Below, piece after piece: positions 54,190 to 63,670 of a stretch of 64,000 bases of DNA. Each line of letters opens with the position of its first letter. Position 1 is the first letter of the stretch. Position numbers and translations under genes: made by a program. The notes under the pieces were generated by a model. It was not told the origin of the DNA and made no database searches. It was given only the letters and a program-made list of their open reading frames with translations. Source of the DNA: Sphingobacterium nematocida (GTDB lineage: Bacteria > Bacteroidota > Bacteroidia > Sphingobacteriales > Sphingobacteriaceae); NCBI RefSeq assembly GCF_900168125.1, contig NZ_FUZF01000004.1, positions 237,546 to 301,545 on the forward strand. The letters run 5' to 3'.

Positions 54190-55929
54190 ATGAAAAAGCG
54201 ATTTATATATATATTCTTTGCAAGTACAATGCTAGCTTCGGTTAGTTCTTGCAAAATAGATACGTTCCCTGCAGATAATCTAAGTGATAATAACTTTTGG
54301 AACACCAGTGCTGATTTACGAATGGCAGCTAACTACTTTTACTCTACATTACCTGGGTTAACAACTACAGATGTAGCACAGGATGTTTGGTCATGTTACG
54401 CTTTTACGAATAGTGGAAATGACCGAAACATCAGTGATGGATCTCGAGTCGCTCCGGCTTCTAGTGGAGATTACAATTACTATGGCATTTTTCAAGCAAA
54501 CAAACTTATCGAGAAGTCGACTGAAGTATTAGCGAAAGGTGCTAATGCAGATGAGGTCAATTGGTATGTTGGAGAGGCCAGATTCTTTCGTGCATGGTAT
54601 TATTTCGAAATGTTTAAGCGATTTGGAGGCGTTCCAATCATAACCAAGACTTTAAGTGTTAATTCTCCAGAGCTATTGACTCCCCGTGCAACTAGAGAAG
54701 AGCTTTTGAATTTTATTTTTGAGGATTTAGATTTTGCAATATCTGTATTAAGAAGCCCTGATGCTTTAAATACAGCCAAAGAATATGGACGAATTTCTAA
54801 AACTGCGGTGCAGGCTTTCAAAGCACGTGTAGCTCTATTTGAAGGAACAAGAGAAAAGTTTCACGAGTACGGTGATGCGAATAAACATCTGACTTTGGCT
54901 AAGGAATCCGCAGAAGCAGTGATGAATTCGAACGATTATGCTTTGTTTTCAAAGCCAGGTACAGGGAGCGGTGGTCAAGTCACAAATGATGCTTATTATA
55001 ATTTGTTTCAAGAAGCCGGTGATGGGCGAGCTAATAAGGAAAATATTATTGTGAAGGCCTATGGTGTTAATCAAGCTAATAGTATTGTTTCTACGCCTGT
55101 GCAACGTTATTATGAAGGTGCAAATGTAACTCCAACACAAAACTTTGTTTCAAAGTATTTAATGGCAGACGGTTTGCCTATTGAAAAATCACCCTTGTAT
55201 TCCGAGCCTACAGCACAAACAACACATGCGGGATACTTTGCTAAAAAAGATCCTCGAATGTCGTTTACGATATTCAAAAGAGGAGATGAGTTTATACAAA
55301 GTAGTAACTATACAATACCCAACCCTAGGCAACACGTTAGTGGATATGGTATTCGTAAATACGCTAATAAAGCTTTTTGGAATATTCAAGCATCTTATAT
55401 TGACAAACCGATTTTGCGATATGCTGAAGTATTATTGATTTATGCCGAGGCTCAGTATGAACTTAATGGTAGTATCAGTGATGCTGATCTAGATAAGACT
55501 GTGAATGCCTTGCGTGGACGATTGCCGCAGGTAAATATCGGCACAACGGGTGTCCCTAATTATGTATCACTGCCCAAGTTGACAAATGCATTTGCTACAG
55601 CTAACGGGCTTAGTATGCAGGAAGAAATTCGACGCGAACGTTTAGTTGAGCTAGCTTACGAAGGACAAGCCTACTGGGATCTGATTCGATGGAAGAAAGC
55701 TGAGGTAGAAATGAAAGAATCGTTAATAGGAAGCTATTTCTTTTCGGAGTATCTTACCGATCCAGGTGAAAAGTGGAGCGCTACAACACCGAAAAATGCA
55801 AAAGGTTACGTAGTCTTACAAGATGCATCTTTAAGGAAATTTGATCCTAAGAAAGACTACTTGTGGCCTATTCCTTTGGATGAAATTGCTAAAAATAGAG
55901 AAAATATCAAACAAAATCCAGGCTGGTAG
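54190..55929 (+). CDS. SusD/RagB-family lipoprotein
   Basis: Surface binding lipoprotein of 579 residues paired with SusC2. The ATG at 54190 (MKKRFIYIFFAS) is used rather than 54169, which overlaps susC2 and adds non-signal residues. The lipobox is SVSSC. Family segments are VGEARFFRAWYYFEMFKRFGGVPIITK near 130, YAEVLLIYAEAQYELNG near 415, and EIRRERLVELAYEGQAYWDLIRWKKAE near 490. No enzymes follow, so the pair forms an orphan SusCD unit whose substrate is unknown. A strong terminator follows. Confidence 0.95.
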   Translation: MKKRFIYIFFASTMLASVSSCKIDTFPADNLSDNNFWNTSADLRMAANYFYSTLPGLTTTDVAQDVWSCYAFTNSGNDRNISDGSRVAPASSGDYNYYGIFQANKLIEKSTEVLAKGANADEVNWYVGEARFFRAWYYFEMFKRFGGVPIITKTLSVNSPELLTPRATREELLNFIFEDLDFAISVLRSPDALNTAKEYGRISKTAVQAFKARVALFEGTREKFHEYGDANKHLTLAKESAEAVMNSNDYALFSKPGTGSGGQVTNDAYYNLFQEAGDGRANKENIIVKAYGVNQANSIVSTPVQRYYEGANVTPTQNFVSKYLMADGLPIEKSPLYSEPTAQTTHAGYFAKKDPRMSFTIFKRGDEFIQSSNYTIPNPRQHVSGYGIRKYANKAFWNIQASYIDKPILRYAEVLLIYAEAQYELNGSISDADLDKTVNALRGRLPQVNIGTTGVPNYVSLPKLTNAFATANGLSMQEEIRRERLVELAYEGQAYWDLIRWKKAEVEMKESLIGSYFFSEYLTDPGEKWSATTPKNAKGYVVLQDASLRKFDPKKDYLWPIPLDEIAKNRENIKQNPGW

Positions 55930-55941
55930 AATCTATTTCAT

Positions 55942-55996
55942 ATAATAATGAAAGGCCCTTTTCAATCATGATTTGAAAAGGGCCTTTCATTATTAT
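55942..55996. terminator. Long bidirectional terminator between susD2 and the next gene
   Basis: Perfect 24-bp inverted repeat: 55942-55965 pairs with 55973-55996, with a 7-nt loop and the core AAAGGCCCTTTTC. It separates two convergent genes (the minus-strand stop is at 56008). Confidence 0.9.
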
Positions 55997-56007
55997 ACCG
56001 TCAATCA

Positions 56008-57264
56008 TTAACAATTATGATAAGGTTCTGGTGTTTCCACCTCAATGCCTAGAAGGTTTTGTAGCGGTTGTACGTAGGCATCTAATGATTGCTGTTCACC
56101 GTAGTAAATCGTTACTAAATCATTCGACGTCAACCGGACAAAAAGTTCCACATACCCACCGCCTTTTGCCGGTAATACATTTTGTACAATAATCTGACTT
56201 ACATCTTTGCGGTCAAATTGGATAGCATACTGATCTCCAGTAAAACCAAATGTATTATCGTCAGCGAACCAAAACGCTTGGCGATGTTTAGCTTTTTCAG
56301 CCACTAATGCAGGCAAAGCAATGACGCTAGCATTGTTTTTGTAATCGGGTTGAAAATCTAAGGAGCTATCAAACGTCAGAATTTGTGTGGTTTCAGGGTT
56401 TAATTCCAAATTTTCCAGTAAAACGCTATCCGAATAATCCCTATAATTGCTTATTGTTAGTGATGTTCCACCATCGTCGTATTGACCATCCACATCATAG
56501 GTATAACAGATTGAAAGACCTATTCCATCCATATCAAATGTTAAATGTTTTTGATCCTCACGTTCGTAACCCGCGTCATCAATATCAGTAGGAATTTCAT
56601 TCATCCAAAGTTTGCGCAGCTCGTTATAACTTTCATCTGTGTGCGAATCTGCATATAGGGTCGTAAAATACGATTGAACTGCTATATTTTGACGCTCATT
56701 TTCATCGTAGTAAAATTCTAGAACATCCATTATTAAAGAACCTATCCGCACAGGGTAATCGATTTTAAAGTAACTCGTCTCAAATTCAGATTGGTATAGA
56801 TGTCCGATGTCGAGTTTTAAAAATTCCTCATACGTAGTATCCCAAGAGACAAATAGTGGTGTGTGCATTTGCACCTCAAATCCATCTTCGTAGTCCGTGT
56901 ATTGATCCGTTAATACCCGATAGTTTGTCGGTTTTTTATCCATCCAGATACGATGCTTCTGTTCATCTTTACTAGTTATGGTTTTAAAGAATAGTATATC
57001 ATCAAACCCAAAACGTTCCGATAATACTGGATATACTTTAGAGAACCCCTGTAGCAATACCGGTATATAGTGCTGTCTATAGTCGAATAGAAATAGATAG
57101 GGGTTGTCACCCAAAATTTCGATATAGGCATATTTTAACAGGGACAGATCCACGCTTTCTTGATAGCCATGATCCTCATAAAAAAGTCGATTATCAATGA
57201 TATAAATATTCCCCGGTTCTGTTTCTTTTGGAAATGAATTGTTCTTTTTGAAAAGATTGAACAT
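56008..57264 (-). CDS. Hypothetical protein, 418 aa
   Basis: Soluble acidic protein with no signal or membrane segment. I cannot place it in a named family. It begins MFNLFKKNNSFPKETEPGN and has many Tyr and Asp residues. The repeated beta-like segments (YAYIEILGDNPYLFLFDYRQHYIPVLL, YGEQQSLDAYVQPLQNLL) suggest mixed alpha/beta modules. A possible relation to stand-alone immunity or DUF-type proteins of Bacteroidota is only a guess. It is followed on the same strand by the VOC gene, 21 nt upstream of its start, so the two may form an operon. Confidence 0.65.
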   Translation of the reverse strand: MFNLFKKNNSFPKETEPGNIYIIDNRLFYEDHGYQESVDLSLLKYAYIEILGDNPYLFLFDYRQHYIPVLLQGFSKVYPVLSERFGFDDILFFKTITSKDEQKHRIWMDKKPTNYRVLTDQYTDYEDGFEVQMHTPLFVSWDTTYEEFLKLDIGHLYQSEFETSYFKIDYPVRIGSLIMDVLEFYYDENERQNIAVQSYFTTLYADSHTDESYNELRKLWMNEIPTDIDDAGYEREDQKHLTFDMDGIGLSICYTYDVDGQYDDGGTSLTISNYRDYSDSVLLENLELNPETTQILTFDSSLDFQPDYKNNASVIALPALVAEKAKHRQAFWFADDNTFGFTGDQYAIQFDRKDVSQIIVQNVLPAKGGGYVELFVRLTSNDLVTIYYGEQQSLDAYVQPLQNLLGIEVETPEPYHNC

Positions 57265-57285
57265 AATTATGACTTTATTCTGAAC

Positions 57286-57645
57286 TTATAATGACCAAAC
57301 AGCCAGTTCATAGCCATCCATATCGGTAAATTGAAAACGTCTACCTCCGGGAAAGCTGAAAATATCTTTAACAATAGTTCCTCCCGCATTCATTACTTTA
57401 GTTTTGGTAGCTTCAAGATCGTCAGAATAGAGTACGACCAAAATTGTCCCATTTATGGGTTCTCCCTGAGCAAAACCGCCGTCTACATACTCGCCTTCGA
57501 ATGCTGTGTATCCTTCGCCATAGTCTGTAAACTTCCAGTCAAAACATTGGGTATAAAAGTGTTTTGCTTTGATAATGTCTTTTGAGAGAAATTCAATGTA
57601 TTGTATTTGCTCGTGCTTTAGATTCTGCGTATTATTCTCAGCCAT
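57286..57645 (-). CDS. VOC-superfamily (glyoxalase-like) protein
   Basis: Vicinal-oxygen-chelate protein of 119 residues: IQYIEFLSKDIIKAKHFYTQCFDWKFTDYG at the N-terminus, and a C-terminal AGGTIVKDIFSFPGGRRFQFTDMDGYELAVW. One metal-type Glu is in the final strand (YELAVW). Members range from glyoxalases to resistance proteins; here it is small and no substrate can be assigned. It is upstream of the 418-aa gene on the same strand. Confidence 0.85.
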   Translation of the reverse strand: MAENNTQNLKHEQIQYIEFLSKDIIKAKHFYTQCFDWKFTDYGEGYTAFEGEYVDGGFAQGEPINGTILVVLYSDDLEATKTKVMNAGGTIVKDIFSFPGGRRFQFTDMDGYELAVWSL

Positions 57646-57753
57646 GATAGATTATTTAGTCTATAAATATAACCAGTTTATAAGACTTTACCTTGAAATA
57701 TCATACTATCGGTACCAAATTTTTTAAGATAGAGTATGTTTAATTATATACAA

Positions 57754-58086
57754 TTAGCTCGCCTCAAAGTCCAAGCTTTTCCAGTTTTCCTTCTTCAGGA
57801 CTTTGAGCAGGAACAAAAATAGGATCCACATCAGCAGAGCTGCTCCCCAGATCGCCAGTTCATATTGGTGAACCATGATGTGCAGATAGCCTACCAGTGC
57901 CAAAAGCCCAAGTACGAATAGATTGATCAAGACCCTACTTTTGCCATTCTGGGTCGCCTGAGAAAATGGAAAAGCCTTGACCAGGAATAAAGTAATGAGA
58001 ACACACTCCACACCACCGATAGCCATTGCCAACAGGATATCATTGATATAGAGTGTCATAAAAATATTTAATGACCAAAATTTCAT
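57754..58086 (-). CDS. Small membrane protein, 110 aa
   Basis: Three hydrophobic segments can be seen: ILLAMAIGGVECVLITLFLV, VLINLFVLGLLALVGYLHIMV and LAIWGAALLMWILFLFLLKVL. The start at 58086 is chosen because starts further upstream would overlap the divergent gene at 58127. An in-frame ATG at 58059 is also possible. I do not recognise a family. The DNA is divergent from the EreA/ChaN-like gene, with 40 nt between the starts. Confidence 0.65.
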   Translation of the reverse strand: MKFWSLNIFMTLYINDILLAMAIGGVECVLITLFLVKAFPFSQATQNGKSRVLINLFVLGLLALVGYLHIMVHQYELAIWGAALLMWILFLFLLKVLKKENWKSLDFEAS

Positions 58087-58126
58087 TATTTCTTTTTTTT
58101 CTGATATTTTCAGTTGAAAAATAACC

Positions 58127-59185
58127 ATGAAGAAACTGATCACCTTCCTTAAGTATACCCTGTTGACAATATTTTCTATTGTTTTATTGCTTGTTTTATT
58201 TATTTTTATAAATAACCGCATTTTTATCGGAAGTCAGGAACAACAGTTTACCGATTACCTTAAAGAAAACCGTGAGGAGATTTCTGGCAAGGTAGAAGGG
58301 AAATTATTTGATGATAATTTTTTTAACTCCCAAGTATTTCTTTTCGGCGAAGTACATGGCTATGCCGATAATCAAAAAGCGGATCAATATTTCCTTAAAT
58401 TTTTAAATCAAGAGAAGGGAGTGAGATATTATGTGGCTGAAATAGATAGTATTAATGCCGATAAGTTAAATCACTTCCTAATAGATAGTACAAAGAATCT
58501 TCCTTTGCTTAAGGAAGTTGTAACTGCTATCAGAAAAAGAATTCCACAACAATCCAGTAAGGAGTTATTGGAAAAGTGGAGCGATATTTACGATTATAAC
58601 CAAACTTTAAACGATTCCTTAAAAGTACAAGTACTTGGGATTGATGTCGATTCTGATGATAATTCCCGTAAGATTCCTAGGGATTCCGCAATGTATGTCA
58701 ATTTCAGCAATTCGTTGAAAAGACTTCGTATACAGGATGAGAAGTTTTATGGATTCTTTGGTTTTTACCATGTGCTTCAGCATGGAGCAAAAATGGGCAA
58801 AAAACCTTTTGCCGAATATCTTAAAAATTCAGGTTTTAAAGTGTCAAGTATCGTCAGCTATACGCTAGATAGCGAGATGTACCTGCCTAAAACTCCGCAG
58901 TTTCCCACTCCAGCCGATCAGAAAATAAGTTGGATTAATGCAGATGGACCATTCATGTTGGTCAAAGGGATAAATGATTTTAACGGACTGCTGAAACCGA
59001 ACTCTATCCATTTGTTTAAATTAGATTCGAAAGAATCACCGTTCCTAACATCAGATAAGCTCGTGTCTATTAAATCCAGAATGTTCGGGGAGAATTTCAC
59101 CCCACAACAGTCGACTTCAACGCTAGATTACTTTCAGTATATTGTGTTGTTAAAGAATTCGAAAGCCCTTACACCGCTACAATAG
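58127..59185 (+). CDS. Membrane-anchored EreA/ChaN/TraB-superfamily-like protein
   Basis: Exported or anchored protein of 352 residues. The N-terminal membrane helix (TLLTIFSIVLLLVLFIFI, residues about 12-30) has no clear cleavage site. The main domain holds VFLFGEVHGYADNQKADQYF (GExH-type motif), RYYVAEIDS, VQVLGIDVDSDDN and YGFFGFYHVLQHG. The arrangement of Glu/His pairs recalls the EreA (erythromycin esterase)/ChaN haem-binding/TraB fold. Which activity it has, if any, is uncertain. Confidence 0.7.
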   Translation: MKKLITFLKYTLLTIFSIVLLLVLFIFINNRIFIGSQEQQFTDYLKENREEISGKVEGKLFDDNFFNSQVFLFGEVHGYADNQKADQYFLKFLNQEKGVRYYVAEIDSINADKLNHFLIDSTKNLPLLKEVVTAIRKRIPQQSSKELLEKWSDIYDYNQTLNDSLKVQVLGIDVDSDDNSRKIPRDSAMYVNFSNSLKRLRIQDEKFYGFFGFYHVLQHGAKMGKKPFAEYLKNSGFKVSSIVSYTLDSEMYLPKTPQFPTPADQKISWINADGPFMLVKGINDFNGLLKPNSIHLFKLDSKESPFLTSDKLVSIKSRMFGENFTPQQSTSTLDYFQYIVLLKNSKALTPLQ

Positions 59186-59277
59186 TTATCATATAACCAA
59201 TAATGACTTCTATCCTGGACATGTACCATCTTAAACGTTAGAGCTTTAATCACATCGATGCGATCATATCATACACT

Positions 59278-60485
59278 ATGAGATATATAAAATACCGATC
59301 TATTGTTTTCCTAACAGTCCTGATTTGTTCTTTGTCGAGCAAAGCTCAGGAATTGACAGAGCAGCAGTACAAAGAAGACATAGATTTTTTTGGCCGTGAA
59401 TTGGCAAGCCGACACAAAAATCTATTTGAAAAATTAGTGCCGAAGATTTCAGGAAGAAGCTGCATAATGTTGAGGGTAAACCCTTGACCAAGCAAAACCT
59501 AGTCATCCATTTGTTGCAAGTGATCAAAGAAGTAGGAGATGAACACACCATGATTTTTCAGTCGAACTATCCACTGCTGTATCCCTTAAGATTCGATCTT
59601 TTCAAAGAAGGTATATATGTAGTCGCTACCGATTCATCCCATTCCGACCTTCTATACCGGCAACTACAAGGGATAGATGGTCATCCTACGAAAGCTATTA
59701 TTGAAGACTTGAAAACGCTAGTCAAAGAAGGAAATCCTTCTTATTATGATGTCTACTTGATGCTTATGCTCCGAAATCCGACAATCCTTAACGGCATCGG
59801 TATCACTGATTCAGATCTCAAAGCAGATTTTATTTTTGATGGTACACGACATATATTTTACCCATCTAAACAGCATAAGGTCAATATTGACTCCAAACTC
59901 TTGCGTTACAGTAAGGGCGAAAATTATTGGTATTCATTCATAGATGATCAGAAAACTATCTATTTTAATTATCAAAAATGTGATCAACAACCGGGAAAAC
60001 CATTTGATGCTTTCGCTCAGCAGTTATTTCAAGAGATTGCTGCTACTAAACCGAAGCGAATGATCATAGACCTAAGAAACAATAGTGGTGGCAATTCCGG
60101 TATTCTGCAATCCTTCTTAGACAAGCTCAAGGATAGCCATCTGAATAAAAAGGGATCACTTTATGTATTGATTGGTAAAAACACGTTTTCATCGGCGTTG
60201 ACCAATGCTGTTGATCTAAAAAGAAACTTCAATGCTATTTTGGTAGGCGAGCCCACAAGTGGTAATGTTAATCATTACGGAGAGATTAGAGGATTTCAGT
60301 TGCCCCATTCCCAGTTAGAGATTGGATATTCCACTAGGTATTGGGAAGTTTGGAAAGGATACGAAGGAGCCTTAAAGCCAGACCATGCCATTACCTATTC
60401 CATATACAATTTTAAGAAGGGGAAAGATGAAGCTATCGATTATATTTTAAATACGAAAAAGACATCATCCCAGCGGGGAAATTGA
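59278..60485 (+). pseudogene. S41-family peptidase disrupted by a one-base deletion
   Basis: Tail-specific-protease-like (S41) serine peptidase in two frames. The first frame starts at 59278 with a signal peptide (LTVLICSLSSKAQ) and runs to a stop at 59485-59487. The second continues from about 59434 to 60485. The frame breaks in an A5 run at 59429-59433; adding one A would restore FEKISAEDFRKKLHNV and join the two. Motifs in the second part are MIIDLRNNSGGNSG, GKNTFSSAL (catalytic Ser region) and GEPTSGNVNHYG. A PDZ domain is not visible. It may be a real pseudogene, a phase-variable gene or a sequencing error. Confidence 0.82.
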
Positions 60486-60570
60486 AGATTAAATAATTAA
60501 TAAAGTAAAACACTTCCTCAAAATATTATCTTTATTATTGATAATGTTGTAAACTTTTTTGCGAACGAAT

Positions 60571-61710
60571 ATGAATCAATTATTTGCCTTAGTATCATTT
60601 GTTTTTCTTTTATCAAGTATTACTTTCCGTACAGATGCTCAAGAAAGGATGTCTTTTACAGTAAGCGGTCAGATAGACACTATTCCACATTCGAAATATC
60701 GTATACTGTATGACGATGCGGGTAAGGAAGTGTGGGACTCCATTCAGATAGATGACCGTAATCAATTTACTTTTACAGGCCTTATAACCGAGCCTATCAG
60801 ATTTCATCTAGTCATTGATAATGATTTTAATCCCCGACTGGTTCTAAATCAAGAAATCTATAGTTTTTGGGTACAGCCAGGAGAGCAGATTCAGTTTCAT
60901 GGTCATACCGGGTGGTTAGTCGGAGCTAAAGAAGATCGCAGAGTAGATAATAGTAGATATAGCATCAAAGGAGCATCTTTAGATAATGAAGCACGTAGTT
61001 ATGAAAAAGAACGAAAAGAGGAAAGTCTAGCTCACAGCAAGAAAATAAATCGTAAATTGAAACAGACCGAATACGATTCGCTATCTAGACAGGCTATTCA
61101 GGACTTTGTCGCACTCAATCCAGACAGTTTTTACAGTCTTTATCTTTTGAACAGTCAAATGAGATTTTATCCCGAAAGATTCCAATTTGTTGCTCCATTA
61201 GAAGCTTTACTCTCATCTCGGCTGCGAAGTACTTATAGTGGTCATTTTTTGACACAAAAGATTAGCGATATGCCTAATTTACAGATAGGGAAGTTCTTGC
61301 CTGAATTTCAGGTCTCCGATTTGAATGGAGATATACGCAAGCTGTCAGATTTCAAGGGGAAATATGTATTAGTTGATTTTTGGGCCAGTTGGTGCGGGTC
61401 GTGCCGTGCAGAATTTCCATACTTACTGGAGTTATATGCCAAATACAAGGCTCAAGGTTTTGAGATCCTAGCAGTTTCCATTGACGATACTAAAGATGAA
61501 TGGTTAAAGGCAATACAAGAAGAAAATTTGTCATGGACAAATACCCTAGATGCAGGTGGGTTTAAGAGCCAGCTTTATAATCGATTCGGTTTAAGAGGTG
61601 TGCCAGATAACTTCCTTCTAGATCGATCTGGAAAGATTGTAGCGCGCCAATTAAGAGGAGAGGCTTTGCAAACGACTTTGAGAGATCTCATAGCTAAAGA
61701 CTCGCAGTAA
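60571..61710 (+). CDS. TlpA/ResA-like periplasmic thiol-disulphide protein
   Basis: Exported thioredoxin-fold protein of 379 residues. The ATG at 60571 is used rather than the upstream TTG at 60559. It has a signal (VSFVFLLSSITFRTDAQ), an N-terminal DUF4369-like beta domain (residues about 30-150), a helical linker, and a C-terminal thioredoxin domain from about 245. The domain carries FWASWCGSCRAEFPYLLEL (active-site CGSC) and the cis-Pro loop RGVPDNFLLDRSGKI. It reduces or oxidises disulphides in the periplasm. It directly follows the broken S41 gene. Confidence 0.9.
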   Translation: MNQLFALVSFVFLLSSITFRTDAQERMSFTVSGQIDTIPHSKYRILYDDAGKEVWDSIQIDDRNQFTFTGLITEPIRFHLVIDNDFNPRLVLNQEIYSFWVQPGEQIQFHGHTGWLVGAKEDRRVDNSRYSIKGASLDNEARSYEKERKEESLAHSKKINRKLKQTEYDSLSRQAIQDFVALNPDSFYSLYLLNSQMRFYPERFQFVAPLEALLSSRLRSTYSGHFLTQKISDMPNLQIGKFLPEFQVSDLNGDIRKLSDFKGKYVLVDFWASWCGSCRAEFPYLLELYAKYKAQGFEILAVSIDDTKDEWLKAIQEENLSWTNTLDAGGFKSQLYNRFGLRGVPDNFLLDRSGKIVARQLRGEALQTTLRDLIAKDSQ

Positions 61711-61715
61711 AAGGG

Positions 61716-62000
61716 ATGCTCCACTATACAAATTTGAATTCAATACAAGAGGACCTGTCAAAAATAATTTATATTAGAAATCAAGGGCATAGTGTTATGG
61801 AAGCAATTAATAGACAGTTAGCGCATTACCCTTATCACATTGGTCAAATTGTTTACATTGGCAAAATGCTTCAAGGTAATGAATGGCGGTCACTATCTAT
61901 TCCAAAAGGTAAGTCCACTGATTATAATGCTGAAAAATTTAATAAAGCAAAACATAATGAACATTTTACAGATGAATTTTTAAACGATAGAAAGGAATAA
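61716..62000 (+). pseudogene. C-terminal fragment of a DUF1572 DinB-like protein
   Basis: 94 residues matching only the second half of DUF1572 proteins: TLIYIRN-type segment as KIIYIRNQGHSVMEAINRQLAHYPYHIGQIVYIGKML, then SLSIPKGKS and HFTDEFL. Full-length members have about 180 residues, and the N-terminal half is missing. An ATG and a purine-rich stretch (AAAAGGG) lie just before it, so it may still be translated, but a truncated remnant is more likely. It begins 6 nt after the TlpA-like stop and opens a chain of broken genes that reaches the window end. Confidence 0.75.
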
Positions 62001-62205
62001 ATCCCTTCTTTATTGACACTTTGGCACAGTCTACGTTACAGTCTCCGACCGACTTATTAAATTATCTAGCCGATGAGCTGTCGCCAACGTTTGGCAGTGC
62101 ATTCTCTTATCGACAATTAAACTGGCCCCGCCATTTTTATCGTACATTCCCGATTGTATACGCATTGTGTTCACAATTCAACTGGGCACATTATAGAACA
62201 CTGAT
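61991..62205 (+). pseudogene. Fragment of a DUF1016 (PDDEXK nuclease family) N-terminal domain
   Basis: An open frame without a proper start (the only one is a TTG at 62021) encodes LLNYLADELSPTFGSAFSYRQL and HFYRTFPIVYALCSQFNWAHYRTLI, the N-terminal DUF1016 pattern (FGKGFS..NL, then W-S-HYR). The rest of the domain and the nuclease part are missing; the match stops where the helicase remnant begins on the other strand. The ORF continues to 62386 only by chance over that gene. Confidence 0.65.
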
Positions 62206-62207
62206 AA

Positions 62208-63670
62208 CTACACCGGTTTCAAAAAGTCTCCGTCTTTTGTTATTTTTTTGCGCTCTACGGCATCATGAACAGATTCTAATATCGATGTTCGCATATCTTC
62301 CGTTACTCTCGAATAACCGAAGATTTTCGCTATTAAAGGAACAGCACTCTCGGGTTGTATTGCAATCGAGTTCTCTACCACTTTAGCTATAGCAAGATTC
62401 ATTTCTTCGGGGGCAATGTACATTAGTTTTCGTGAATTAGGGTTCAGAAAGCTTCTATCGCGAATAGTGGCAGTATCATTTTCGGGATGCCATAAGAAGT
62501 CGTTTTTTCTAAGGACCAAACCACTATTGACCGCATAGGAGGTTGCTTTTGCAATTTTTGCACGACTATTGCTGCCAATTTTTAATATTCCGTTTGCATC
62601 GGCTATTCTCCTTACCAATTCTTCAAAATGTATGGGGTTTTCGATTTTTACAACTTCAGCTATCCAATTTCCAATTCTTGCAGTAGAATAGTTGGCAAGT
62701 TCCTGAAAGGAAACATCCGGAGGTAAGGTAGCTACTGTATATTTTTCATAAGACTCAACATGCTCAACCGTATCTTCGCGAATCAAACTTTTTAAATCTT
62801 CCATTACTTCTTCTTCAACAGCATCATTATGCTCGGCCTGCATCTTTGCTTTTTCAATTGCATCTATAAGCAATTGTAATTCTCCTTTCGGATTTCTAAA
62901 CCAATCTGTGCTCCAGACATGGAATAGGTTCCAACCCATGCTTTCAAGAACGGTGCTGCGTAACCTGTCACGATCTCTCGCAGACTTCGCATTGTGGTAT
63001 GTCTTGCCGTCACAATTTATTCCGAGCAAATACCTTCCGGGATGGTCATTATCTACCACGGCTAAGTCTATATAGAATCCTGCCGAACCTACTTTTTCCC
63101 GTACGGTGTAACCTTTTTCTCGGAGTACTTCCGCCACGATTTCTTCAAATGGAGACGGCATGTATTCCATTTCCTCTTTGTCCCTCTCAAATTTTCCATA
63201 CTGCGCATAATACAGGAAGCTTTTTAACGCCCATATCCCAAATTTTGCATTTGGCCCTGGATTTATATCCCCAGCAGTTATATTCGTAAAAACCTCACAA
63301 CGGCTTTTTGCTCTCGTAATCAAAACATTCAGTCTTCGCTCTCCACCTTCATTATTTAATGGCCCGAAACTCATCGGTACCTTTCCGTCTTCAGTACGGC
63401 CATAACCAATACTGATAAAAATGACATCCCTTTCATCTCCCTGAACATTTTCGAGATTTTTGACAAAAAATGGTTCATTAGGATGACTTCTAAAGAAACT
63501 TTCTACATCCGGGTTCTTCCTACGGCGTATTTCAAGTGCATTTTGTATGGCCTGCATCTGCGCGGTACCGAAAGCGACAACGCCAAGACTTAATTTGGGG
63601 AAGTGTATTGCGTGATGCATTACGGCATCTGCAACACTATCAGCTTCCTTAGGATTAGTACGGGTTTTGC
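62208..63670 (-). pseudogene. C-terminal part of a DUF4011-helicase-Vsr-DUF3320-type defence protein (Hhe-like), truncated by IS3
   Basis: Frame open from the IS edge to a TAG at 62208; the first Met at 63620 is internal. Seen in order: end of an SF1 helicase (NPKEADSVADAVMHHA, LENVQGDERDVIFISIGYG, RRLNVLITRAKSRCEV), a Vsr-like nuclease region (SPFEEIVAEVL, GFYIDLAVVDNDHPGRYLLGINCDGKTYHNAKSARDRDRLR), and a C-terminal DUF3320-type region. In the nuclease the family motif GIECDG reads GINCDG, so the acidic residue expected before Cys is lost. Full proteins have about 1,500-2,000 residues; this has 487. An architecture of this kind is reported as antiviral (Hhe). The copy is dead. Confidence 0.85.

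Noticed and set aside
62206..62386. End of the DUF1016-like frame past 62205
   Set aside because: It overlaps the true C-terminus of the helicase remnant on the other strand, so this part is chance.
62999..63289. 96-codon plus-strand frame over the helicase remnant
   Set aside because: It is antisense to a recognisable protein and has no homology.
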